Source: Entrophospora sp. SA101 (taxonomy: Eukaryota > Glomeromycota > Glomeromycetes > Entrophosporales > Entrophosporaceae). Taken from it: a DNA stretch of 16,758 nucleotides. The stretch is from the NCBI GenBank assembly GCA_958430865.1, contig CAUDNR010004606.1, positions 1-16,758 on the forward strand, given 5' to 3'. The notes beneath the pieces are model-generated. The model did not search any database and was not told the origin of the DNA. It was given only the letters and a program-made list of their open reading frames with translations. The translations under genes and the position numbers were made by a program. Positions 8,880-16,758 of this stretch are shown here, in pieces. Position 1 is the first letter of the stretch; every line of letters begins with the position of its first letter.

Positions 8880-9265
8880 ATGTATTCCAAGTGCCGTAAA
8901 AACTCTATTGAACTTGACCGCCAACACTATGATTTTAAAAAAGAGTGAAGATGACTGCAACACTAATTCGGGTTAAAAATGGACTAGTCTTCGTAAATTA
9001 CCACCTAAACAGAAAAAGTTCGCCAATCAGATTTCGAGATTAGTGTTAATATATTTCATGGTATCCATCCATTCTATAATTGGAGCTTTTGACATTTCTG
9101 AATAATTATTTCATTTCTAGGTGTCCAAGCATCAAAGAAATTCTGTAAATGTAAATTAATACATTTTTCACAAAGTATCTTGTTGTTTTACAATTTTTAC
9201 ATTCTCTTGGTTCTCCCAATTTATTCTTTGCATTTCTTAATTCAAAACCATAAATAAACTTTTCT
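8880..9265 (-). pseudogene. Decayed protein-kinase gene, N-terminal CxxC part and start of kinase domain
   Basis: Minus-strand frames read in order YCREKFIYGFELRNAKNKLG, EPRECKNCKTTRY, then after a frameshift CEKCINLHLQNFFDAWTPRN and EIIIQKCQK, then after another shift KAPIIEWMD. The order CxxC, CxxC, LQNxFxxWTxxN, QxCQ, EWxx is the preamble found in many kinases of arbuscular mycorrhizal fungi, placed just before the glycine-rich loop. That recognition is from memory. Below this only scraps remain (ISKSDWRTF, GGNL, NTYGI) with several stops and no catalytic HRD or DFG segment. The gene is dead and truncated. Confidence 0.6.
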
Positions 9266-9541
9266 CTACAATATTCTTAAAAAGTTTTGTTTCCTTTTAC
9301 TAATTGTAAAAAAACTTTTCCTGTTTTCATTGTCAAGAACAGTTGAAAAAGCAGAATAAGCATTACCATACATTTCATCATAAATTGAAACTAGGTGTTT
9401 GGATATGAAATTCTGATTGGCTAATTTGAATTTCACATAGATTTCATCTTCACGTATATGCAACACTATTAATAATTTTAATAGATTTTTTCGGGGGTAT
9501 TTGATTACACAATATTTATCATATTTTATGTGAATTAACAT
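9266..9541 (-). pseudogene. Open 91-codon segment, possible upstream part of the kinase relic
   Basis: Opens with ATG at 9541 and closes at TAG 9266. The text includes IREDEIYVKFKLANQNFISK and YDEMYGNAYSAFSTVLDNEN, with credible composition for a fungal protein. It runs straight into the kinase relic with a frame change near 9268, so it may be the decayed N-terminal part of that gene. No family is recognised. A chance or independent short gene cannot be excluded. Confidence 0.3.
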
Positions 9542-10259
9542 TTCGTAAAGAGAATAATATATATGAAGTATATTTAACAGTTGACTGATCTGGATATTAT
9601 TACCTAGGGAGCAAGAAGTCAGAACCAGAATTGATACTAATATTAATACTAGAGTTACGTTAAAGTTAAATTAGGAGAAGGCTTTGAAGGAATTTTGTTT
9701 GATTAGATGATGATGAGCGGTTCTATTTTTAGATTGTTTGTTAACCACGAGTTAAATAAAGTATATCATGGTAACCAAATATTTTGATAGTAAATTTATT
9801 AGGCGATGTTGGATATAGAACAAAATTAATAATAACAAACAAAACTATTGGTGACATAATTGGCTTCTTTTGACCCTATCTCAGCATTTAATCATGATAC
9901 TTGTGACCCATGGCAAACAATGTCGCAAATTATATCATACATTCAAAGTTGTTATATCACTTCCCTATGCAATACCATGCTGCTGCTTTAGGTAAGTCAT
10001 AGAAATACTTTCAAACTACTTCACTTTTACCAATGGTTATAAATTTTATTATCAGCGAAATTTATTTGAAGTCAAATGATGGATCATTTTGTGTAATTGT
10101 GCCTATTTTTCATTTCTCTTTATATTAATAATAATAAATAATAAATAATATAAATGAAAAATGGTAGAATTAATTATCCATCAACTTTTTTAAAATTTAA
10201 CCTTATTAACCTTCCTTTCAACTACTTATCTTCTGACTGTATGTTCATATTCGCATATA
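9542..10259. other. Intergenic DNA without a supported gene
   Basis: About 700 bp. A plus-strand stretch near 9866-9988 gives PISAFNHDTCDPWQTMSQII and more, with no start and no family, followed by a donor-like GGTAAGTCA at 9991. I see no matching acceptor and coding exon. From 10100 to 10200 it is very AT-rich with AATAATAAATAA repeats. It ends at the left end of the MITE. Confidence 0.4.
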
Positions 10260-10286
10260 CAGTGTGTAACGAAAAAAATTGACCTG
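10260..10286 (+). repeat. Left terminal inverted repeat of the MITE
   Basis: 27 bp beginning CAGTGTGTAACG. Perfect inverted match to 10646-10672. Confidence 0.93.
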
Positions 10287-10645
10287 TAAATTTGTTTTCT
10301 AAAGTAACAAAATCCAAATCCACATAATCAAAAAATCAAAATAAATTATTACATGTAAAAATTTTGGAACATATTATTATGTAGGCTTTAGAGCAATGAT
10401 TAAAAAACTTTACATTGAAATTTCTTTTCGAATTTCAATTGAAAATATATAATTTTATATAAATGATCTCCAGAATTTAAGCAAATTGATATATTTTTTT
10501 TAAAAAAAAAAGACATGATTTGACCTTACAAAAAATTGGCAATAGTATTTTGTATCAAGTTTTTTTATTTAATAAAGTAATTGATTAACTTTTAAATGAA
10601 TCTAATAATTATCTCATGTATTTCTTGAGTAGTTTAATTTTTTGT

Positions 10646-10672
10646 CAGGTCAATTTTTTTCGTTACACACTG
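10646..10672 (-). repeat. Right terminal inverted repeat of the MITE
   Basis: 27 bp ending CGTTACACACTG. Perfect inverted match to 10260-10286 and followed by TA. Confidence 0.93.
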
Positions 10673-10682
10673 TATATTTTTA

Positions 10683-10943
10683 TTCTGGTCACTCGGTAAG
10701 TTATATGCAACCAACACAGCGAAAAATGTTCGCTGCTACTATAGTGTTTTGCCTTTTGGGCCATCAGGATCAATGCAAGGGCATTCTCGTCATTTAGTGC
10801 TTCCTTTAATTCCGTTAATCAATTCACATTTATAAAGAACAGCTTCTCCTTTTCTCCAAAATCCTTTGAAGCAATCCGGAAGGGGCACTTTTTAATATAG
10901 TTTCTTTGTGACTTTGTCACATGACCATAAAGTTATTTAGCGA
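10683..10943 (-). pseudogene. Frameshifted relic of unknown coding sequence
   Basis: A GC-richer block next to the MITE. One minus-strand frame is open from 10940 to about 10842 (KKCPFRIASKDFGEKEKLFF), stops at TGA, then continues open to the MITE (LTELKEALNDENALALILMA). A shifted frame over the second half reads ECPCIDPDGPKGKTL. This looks like a gene fragment with one or two frameshifts. The family is not recognised. The plus strand of the same block is also open for about 50 codons, so strand is uncertain. Confidence 0.3.
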
Positions 10944-11223
10944 GGAAGAATTGATGTTAATAATTATTGAATGGAGAAAATATTTAATATGACGATATTA
11001 TAAATTCAACACAAAAATTTTATTATTATTATTATTATTTGAGTTAAAATATTTATAAAATTTGTTATTACCCATTATCAATTACCTTTACTATTATTAT
11101 TATTAAGTTTGATATTAATATTACTTGGTGTAAACAATAAAGGTTCTCGGAACCCCTAAAAATCAATTGATCAATCAATTAATCAATCAATCAAAATACA
11201 AATATAAAAAATCAATATTTAAA
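10944..11223. repeat. Intergenic DNA with (TTA)n and (AATC)n microsatellites
   Basis: Contains a (TTA)n tract at about 11019-11040, a second ATT tract at 11090-11106, and a (AATC)n-like tract at 11161-11194. The last lies about 30 bp beyond the stop codon of the Bin3-type gene and probably within its 3' untranslated region or terminator. No gene is seen. Confidence 0.6.
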
Positions 11224-12324
11224 TTAATAAAAAATACCGGAAGACGTTGAAAATGAAGTGGTTTGAGGAATTGTAAATTCCTCAGAATCTTTAAATTTGA
11301 TCACATTCATTAAATAATCATGAAATTCTTTCGGACGAAATTTAATCAAACCATAATTGTTTTTTATAGTCTGAAAAATAAAATATTTTTAACATAATAG
11401 TATCATTTTATAAATTTCAAATGATTATTATAGTAACACTTACTTTGGACAGATCCTTGTATTTTCTATACGATTTCCATGCTTGTGGTTCAAATATAAA
11501 TCTCCCTCCAATTCTTAAATTGTCATAAATTCTCTGAAAAAATTCTTGGAGACCTTTATCTCCTCTATTTAAATGAATCCATTTCGATACACTTAATCTA
11601 CAAAAATATTACATTTGTATGTAAATATAATAAATCTATTAAACTTCGTTCGTTCATTAATAAAAGAATTTTTCTTTTACCCCAAAATAGTGTCATATTT
11701 ATTGTATGAATGAGGCTCCTCCATCCAATCACAACATCGAAACTGAACACTATCTGGAAATTTCACTTGATCATTATTGAAATCTATATCATCAAAACTT
11801 TTAACAGGCAAAAGTCCAAACATTGCTGGTATGGATTGGAGAAAATAATCACGTACAATGATATCATCATCACCATCACTCTTTAGTGTTGAAGTTGACA
11901 TAGATGTTGGTTTTGAAAGAGAATATGTTAGACGTTTATTTACCATTGCACATCCAACCAACTCTTTATCAATATCAACCCCAACAATTAATTTAGGTGA
12001 ATATCTTATTCCTGAATTCATAAAAAATAAAAATGGTTAAATGTATTAATCAAATAAAGATTGATGATAAACCAAATAACTCAAAAAAGATTTTTACTTG
12101 CCAATTTCCAAAGTAACTTCACCCGTATTACAACCAATATCAAGAACTTCCAACCCATAAAACCATTCTTTTTTCATCATATTAATCCTTGGATCCTCTT
12201 TACCATTAAGTCTATATCCGTAATATCCTCGATAATTGCCATACGGGCAAATTGGATTGTTTCTTTTTCTCTTCTTGTCATTGTTATTTGACATTTTTAT
12301 TAAATTATTTTGGTGATTCGACAT
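11224..12324 (-). CDS. Bin3/MePCE-type RNA 5'-gamma-phosphate methyltransferase
   Basis: Four exons: 12324-12102, 12011-11681, 11597-11444 and 11370-11224; 284 residues. It belongs to the Bin3 family, SAM-dependent enzymes that methylate the gamma-phosphate of small RNAs (7SK in animals; the fission yeast member binds telomerase and U6 RNA). Signatures in order: [14 protein letters not shown] (Bin3 N-terminal motif), [16 protein letters not shown] (SAM motif I), LIVGVDID (motif II), [27 protein letters not shown] across intron 2, and [14 protein letters not shown]. The C-terminus is [10 protein letters not shown] to SSGIFY. A Ser/Thr/Asp-rich insertion ([14 protein letters not shown]) lies in the usual variable loop. 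Intron 1 fits best as GC-AG; introns 2 and 3 are GT-AG (83 and 73 bp). The start could also be Met11 (12294). It diverges from GID2/RMND5. Confidence 0.9.
12012..12101 (-). other. Probable GC-AG intron (intron 1 of the Bin3-type gene)
   Basis: The donor ATTG|GCAAGT and acceptor TTCAG join in phase 1 to give [19 protein letters not shown], the same spacing between SAM motifs I and II as in known Bin3 proteins. The alternative GT donor four bases downstream (AA|GTAAAA) fits only with the poorer acceptor ATAAG seven bases past the first CAG, and it shortens the loop by one residue. The GC choice is favoured but not proven. Confidence 0.6.
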
Positions 12325-12424
12325 TTTCTATTGTTACACAGACTAACCGCATAAATATTGATATATATATATAAATAAATAAATAATTGTCTCTTTTCTC
12401 CTTATTTGTTATTTGTTAATATTA
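12325..12424. promoter_or_regulatory. Shared divergent promoter of the Bin3-type and GID2/RMND5 genes
   Basis: Only 100 bp separate the two start codons, which face away from each other. The interval includes a TATATATATATAAATAAATAA run (12361-12383), usable as an AT-rich core from either side, and a pyrimidine tract (TCTCTTTTCTCC) at 12390-12401 near the GID2 start. Both transcripts must start here. Confidence 0.65.
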
Positions 12425-14247
12425 ATGGATCAAATTATTGCTGAACATCAAATCCTTGAAAAAAAACAAAACGATCACATCAGAAAATCTTTTGAAAGCG
12501 TCGACACTTTGATTAAAGCTTTAAATGAAACAAATTTAACATTACAAACAAGTAATATATTATTTCTTTAGATCATTTATTATTTTTAAAAAACATGTAA
12601 TAATGTTTAAAATTTGTAAGTAGATCCGGTGAATCCATTACAGGCTTTACAGCTACTCTCAAAAAAATCTAGGGAAATATCAGAGCAAGTTTCATTCAAT
12701 AACAAAGAATTTCAACGATCAATTGTGAAATATGAAAAGGCTGTGGATAAGGTGCTTTAATTATTAAATTTACTTATAAAAATGATAATATATATTAACT
12801 GAAAAAATCAATTAAAAATATAATTAAAAGAAATGGAGTAAAGATATTACAATAGCTAGTAATCCTCAAGCATTCGATGATAAAGATAAAATACTTCAGA
12901 AAACTGTTGCCTTACATTTTATAAGGCAAGGAAAATTTGAATTGGGTGAAACTTTTATTAGGGTGAGTTTAAAAAATTATTTGTAAAGTATTAAAATTCG
13001 ATACTTATATTTTAATTGATCAATATTAGGAGGCTCAATTGGATATTTCACCGGCTCTTCAACAGCAATTTGCCACAATGTATGAAATTCTTGAGGCAAT
13101 AAAATTTCAAGAATTAGAGCCCGCATTATCGTAAGTACGACAACACCGCCACCATCATCGATCTTTAATAATTATCTTGGTAATTACAATTACAATAATC
13201 ATAATTATATAATTAGATGGGCAAAATCAAATCGAGAGGGACTTGAAAAGCGTGGAAGTTCGCTTGAATTTCAGCTTCATCGCCTTCGCTACATCCAATT
13301 TTTAATAGACCAACAACATAATGAAGCATTGATGTACGCAAAAAATAATTTTAATTATTTTAATAATCGCCATTTACATGGTAAAATTCATCCTAATTAA
13401 TCAATTAATTACTTGCTTGATCAAGAAATATTTATAAATGATATTTATTAATACATTTGATAAAATTATTAGAAATACAACGTCTAATGTGTGCATTGGC
13501 TTATATTAATCGTTTACAATCATCGCCTTACGCTGATTTATTATCTACGGACGCATGGACAAATATTGAACACATATTCACAAGAGATTTTTGTAATTTA
13601 TTAGGAATGTCATATGAAAGTCCACTATTTATAAGGTATTCGACATAACATTATATAATATTAATAATACATGTTCATTTTATATAAATATTTTAAATTG
13701 TAATTGTTATAGTGTGACAGTTGGTGCACAAGCATTACCTACAATTATCAAAATGGCGACAATAATGAAAGAAAAGAAGAATGAATGGAGTCAACAGGAT
13801 GAATTACCAGTTAATACATGTTATAAAAAAAATTTGTTATTTATTATTATTAAATTTTTTTGGAAGAAAAATCATATGACATTTTTATATTTTGTGAATA
13901 TATATATATATAACAATTTCATATATGTAGGTGGAAGTTCCTTTAATGGATGATATGAGATATCATTCTATTTTTGCATGTCCTGTATCTAAAGAACAAT
14001 CAACAGAAGATAATCCTCCGATGATGATGCCTTGTGGTCATGTAATATGTAAAGAAAGTTTAACAAAATTAAGTAAAGGAAATAAGTATGTGTTAAAAAT
14101 TTTTTTTTCGAATATTCATATTTTATCATTCATTATTAAAAATGAATATCTTTTTTTCGTCCTCTTCCCATCTCATCAAGTCGGTTTAAATGTCCATATT
14201 GTCCAAGTGAATCTAACGCAAGTCAAGCAATGAGAGTTTATTTTTAA
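12425..14247 (+). CDS. GID2: GID2/RMND5-type RING subunit of the CTLH/GID ubiquitin ligase
   Basis: Nine exons: 12425-12551, 12624-12751, 12831-12962, 13030-13130, 13217-13380, 13473-13635, 13713-13809, 13931-14085, 14181-14247. All introns are short GT-AG and all phases join; 377 residues, close to RMND5 proteins. An N-terminal helix (MDQIIAEHQILEKKQ) leads to a LisH-like segment (ALHFIRQGKFELGETFI), CTLH (EAQLDISPALQQQF, EILEAIKFQELEPAL), CRA (LEFQLHRLRYIQFL, RLMCALAYIN), and a C-terminal RING-like domain (YHSIFACPVSKEQ, PPMMMPCGHVICKESL, RFKCPYCP). In yeast the GID ligase destroys gluconeogenic enzymes when glucose returns, and GID2 with GID9 provides its catalytic RING pair. The RING is the non-canonical GID type. 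The gene shares a promoter with the Bin3-type gene and converges on the coiled-coil gene. Confidence 0.92.
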
Positions 14248-14541
14248 TTTATTTTTTTCTTTTTTTTTTTTTTGTTTGTTTGGTCGTAACCTAGCTAACT
14301 AATTATTTGCATGTAAAAACTTTTTTTTCCGAAATTTAATTATTTTAATAAAAAACATTACTTTAATTTTGATACTCTCCCAATCCGTACTATTGATGTT
14401 CGCACAAACCTATTTCTATATAAAAGTCCTTCTTGTAAAGGCAACAAAATTAGTTTTGTGTGAATGTATTGGGTATGTCTCATTACATGTGTTGTGATAA
14501 TTGTGACAAGTTGGAAATAATTTTTTATTATTATTGTTATT
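14248..14541. terminator. Convergent 3' ends of GID2 and the coiled-coil gene
   Basis: 294 bp between two facing stop codons. A long T tract lies at 14248-14280 just after the GID2 stop, and AATAAAAAA occurs at 14347. The region must hold both 3' untranslated regions and poly(A) sites. No conserved frame is seen. Confidence 0.4.
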
Positions 14542-16159
14542 CTATATATAGTTATGATTAGAAAAAAAATTTTCATCCATCTCTTTCCAAATCACAAATT
14601 TGATATACTTGTGAAATTCATTTCTAAGAAGATTAATCTTATCAGATTTTTCCCCTTTGTCATTATTAATACCAACAACATCATTACAACTACCATCACC
14701 ATTACCATGGCTACTACTACTGTTACCATAAATAATAATTTCATCGTAAGATAACCCATTAATTAATTCATTATCATTGTTCTCATTGATCGGATTATTA
14801 ATTCTTTCTATTAATTCTTGAAATATTTTGGTTGATCGTGGAAGTGAATAATTAAAATTTATTTGATAATCAAATAATTGTTCTTGATCCTCTTCACTAT
14901 AATCTGAAACCTCTCTTTTTTTTGTTTTTTATTTTTGTCAAGAGAATAAATTCGTGTTAATTTAAAATTGTTACACTTATTTATATTGACGATGATGATT
15001 ATTTACTAACCTGGTAATGAATGCATGAATAACATTTCCATTGTGTCGGGTACTAAACTTTAATGTTTTGTTTGAAGTTGCTTTTGTGTAATGTAAATAA
15101 TTGTAATGAACATCATAAACAATATTATCAGTGTGTAAAATATCTTTTCAATAATAAGAATAATAAATTTTATTAATAATAAATTTGGAAAATTTGCAAC
15201 TAATCAATTATATCACTACAATAATGTAGATGAATAAATACCTGAAGGAGTTGCTCCATTTGATAAACGAGATCTTTTAAGTTGTAATTTTTTTAATTCC
15301 CAGTACCATTTCAACAATAAATTATCGAAATCACAGTCATTCATACTAGTGATCCTTGACCAAGCATTGGAAACCTGTTGAATTGTTGCTTCATGATAAT
15401 ACATATGTTAATAAATGTTAAATTGCTTCTTGTAGATGATAATAAATATCGCATATATATTACTTGGTGCATTGAACAATTTCCAATCCAATTTCAACAT
15501 GTCTTTAGTCCAAATATCTTCATTTTTCTTGTTTACTTTTCCATCATCAAGTCTATACAAATATATATATATATACAGAAATAAGAAAAGGGGAAAAGAA
15601 TGAATAATCAGATCATAACAATATTACAAATATATTAACCTTGAAAAATTTTGTTGTTGTCGTTGTTGTTGTTGTCCTTGATTTAATATGAATTTCTGAC
15701 TTAATGAATTTTTTATTATTTTCCCATTTAATAATTCAGATGATTGTTTTGCAATAATATATTTTTCTGATAAATGAATTTTACTTAAATAAATCTAAAT
15801 AAAAAAGCTTTATTTAATAAATGAATCTGCCAAATATATCTACATGTATCTATATATGTTGTAAGTTACTTTGTTATATTCCTCTTCTAATTCCTTTAAT
15901 GATGTATTACTAAACGGTGATGATGATACTTCTATAGAAGATTCCTTTTTATGTATAAATAAATAAATATTTGTTTTTTAAAAGTATTAATTATATTGGT
16001 ATATTGTTTGATTGATGATATATTGATTGATTGATTGACATGCATAATTCTCTTGCATACATTATTCAAATTAAACAGTGATTTTTTCCTAATTTCTTGT
16101 TCAAGATTGAATAGCCTTTTTTCTGATTCTTGATAATTTTTTAAAATATTATTTTCCAT
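14542..16159 (-). CDS. Coiled-coil protein of unknown function, seven exons
   Basis: Exons 16159-16061, 15944-15870, 15794-15640, 15552-15464, 15388-15242, 15143-15011 and 14914-14542 join with consistent phases through six GT-AG introns (75-116 bp); 356 residues. The start is the first ATG after the upstream gene. Residues 1-30 (NYQESEKRLFNLEQEIRKK) and about 45-70 (LKELEEEYNKIYLSKIHLSE) look like coiled coil. A Gln-rich spot (GQQQQRQQQ) is followed by a better conserved-looking middle: WSRITSMNDCDFDNLLLKWY, then ELKKLQLKRSRLSNGATPS and VYDVHYNYLHYTKATS. The last exon is acidic then Asn/Ser/Gly-rich and ends NFFSNHNYI. No enzymatic motif and no family recognised; a structural or adaptor role is a guess. 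Exon 5 uses acceptor ATGAAG rather than the nearby AACAG, because only the former keeps the frame. Confidence 0.7.
16008..16040. repeat. (GATT)n microsatellite in intron 1 of the coiled-coil gene
   Basis: TTGATTGATGATA followed by four copies of ATTG, lying inside the 116-bp first intron (16060-15945), the longest intron of this gene. Confidence 0.6.
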
Positions 16160-16305
16160 ATAATTAATCGTAAAAGTTTTTTTTTTCAAGATAAAAATTT
16201 TCTAAATATAATATAAAAAAATAATTTTCATATAATTTCTGGTGACCATCTTCAGGGTCACTGATTGACTATTTAACAAAAAAAAAACATTTGCAATTAA
16301 ATCAT
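16160..16305 (-). promoter_or_regulatory. Short spacer between FCP1-like and coiled-coil genes
   Basis: Only 146 bp separate the stop of the upstream phosphatase gene from the start of the coiled-coil gene on the same strand. It must hold the terminator of one and the promoter of the other. It is A/T-rich, with an A tract at 16278-16287 (plus strand) and TATATTATATTTAG on the minus strand near 16205. No sharper motif is visible. Confidence 0.4.
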
Positions 16306-16758
16306 TTATTTCGATTTATTTCGCTTCCTGTTGTAAGGATTTTTTTTAATAAAGGCAGATACATTACTTTGAAATTTTATAATTTCTAAATATTCAATGA
16401 TTTTTTTCAATTCACGGTCATTTTTTATTTTATTGTGAAATCTTGCTGGTTGAATTATATTAAAAGGTTGCATAGCAGCTTTAAGATATGAATCATCGAT
16501 TAGAATTGTGTTTGCTTGATCCCAAAAATTATTACTATTACCACTACTATCATTATTATTAGTAATGGTGATAGTTGAGTTTTTATTGTGTATAGTAGAA
16601 AAATTATTCCAAATAATTTCCAAATTTTTAATTTTCTTATAAATTAAATTTCCCTTATCCATCTTATCTCTTGCCAATATCTCTATTAGATTTTTTGATT
16701 GTTCATTAAACACTATATAAACCAGTTGTTTTACATTATTTGGTGGCGCAGTTGACAA
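16306..16758 (-). CDS. C-terminal part of an FCP1/NIF-type (HAD-superfamily) phosphatase, cut by window edge
   Basis: 150 codons open to the right edge; the true start lies outside the window, since the first codon visible is TTG, not ATG. It starts within WSTAPPxNV-type text (STAPPNNVKQLV), the HAD motif II region of FCP1-homology phosphatases. Then come KKIKNLEIIW, with the lysine expected before the acid motif, a low-complexity Asn/Ser/Thr insertion (about residues 57-77), and NTILIDDSYLKAAMQPFNII with the motif IV Asp-Asp at about 88-89 of this fragment. The tail RELKKIIEYLEIIKFQSNVS and a Lys/Arg-rich end follow. The nucleophile DxDxT motif would be upstream. Known members dephosphorylate phosphoserine/threonine proteins such as the RNA polymerase II tail; the substrate here is unknown. 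Confidence 0.8.
   Translation of the reverse strand: MSTAPPNNVKQLVYIVFNEQSKNLIEILARDKMDKGNLIYKKIKNLEIIWNNFSTIHNKNSTITITNNNDSSGNSNNFWDQANTILIDDSYLKAAMQPFNIIQPARFHNKIKNDRELKKIIEYLEIIKFQSNVSAFIKKNPYNRKRNKSK

Larger units (their letters stand above)
10260..10672. mobile_element. MITE with perfect 27-bp terminal inverted repeats, Tc1/mariner-like
   Basis: The left end (10260-10286) begins CAGTGTGTAACG, runs through seven A, and ends TTGACCTG. The right end (10646-10672) is its exact reverse complement over all 27 bases. Each end is flanked by TA (10258-10259 and 10673-10674), the target-site duplication expected of Tc1/mariner elements. The total is 413 bp. The 359-bp interior is AT-rich with no transposase frame, so the element is non-autonomous and would need an enzyme encoded elsewhere. 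Identical ends suggest recent insertion or activity. Confidence 0.92.

Noticed and set aside
9605..9990. Possible exons in 9605-9700 and 9866-9988
   Set aside because: Short open stretches with no start codon, and the donor-like site at 9991 has no acceptor joined to a coding exon before the MITE.
11858..12291. Plus-strand frames at 11858-12040 and 12061-12291
   Set aside because: Antisense shadows of the Bin3-type methyltransferase exons.
13714..13953. 79-codon plus-strand frame
   Set aside because: Read-through of GID2 exon 7 into intron 7; spliced joining gives the conserved protein instead.
15378..15584. 68-codon plus-strand frame
   Set aside because: Antisense to exons and introns of the coiled-coil gene.
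1..16758. CRISPR array, tRNA, rRNA or a bacterial-style defence cluster
   Set aside because: No regularly spaced repeats, no cloverleaf or rRNA core sequence seen, and the genes are spliced eukaryotic genes.

Overview
The window looks like nuclear DNA of an early-diverging fungus, most probably an arbuscular mycorrhizal fungus of the Rhizophagus/Glomeromycotina type. Four things point there: very AT-rich DNA, genes cut by many short introns (about 70-116 bp), a BTB-BACK-TLDc gene surrounded by decayed copies, and a decayed kinase whose N-terminal CxxC segment resembles the expanded kinase families of those fungi. The organism is an inference. I saw no bacterial operon, CRISPR array, tRNA or rRNA.

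Layout. 1-1460: AT-rich DNA with no supported gene. About 1470-1640: an isolated GC-richer patch. 1807-2238 (+): a two-exon MIF-family gene. 2516-2806 (-): a small hydrophobic protein. 3045-5231: two dead BTB-BACK-TLDc copies; the older one is split by a fossil DDE transposase and by about 320 bp of unassigned DNA. 5557-7203 (+): the intact two-exon BTB-BACK-TLDc gene. 7523-8268 (+): a two-exon twin-CX9C protein. 8423-8711 (-): a 66-residue two-exon gene that short-ORF inspection misses. 8880-9541 (-): a decayed protein-kinase gene. 10260-10672: a 413-bp MITE with perfect 27-bp terminal inverted repeats. 10683-10943 (-): a frameshifted relic of unknown coding sequence.

From 11.2 kb onward the DNA is gene-dense. 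A four-exon Bin3/MePCE-type RNA cap methyltransferase (-) and a nine-exon GID2/RMND5 ubiquitin-ligase subunit (+) diverge from a 100-bp shared promoter. GID2 converges on a seven-exon orphan coiled-coil gene (-). Upstream of that, the 3' end of an FCP1/NIF-type phosphatase gene (-) runs off the right edge.

The left and centre are therefore repeat-rich accessory DNA with gene-family birth and death. The right third is conserved housekeeping sequence. The intact genes do not form one pathway. I reconstructed exon boundaries by hand, using GT-AG (once GC-AG) sites, reading-phase continuity and family alignment from memory. No search was run.
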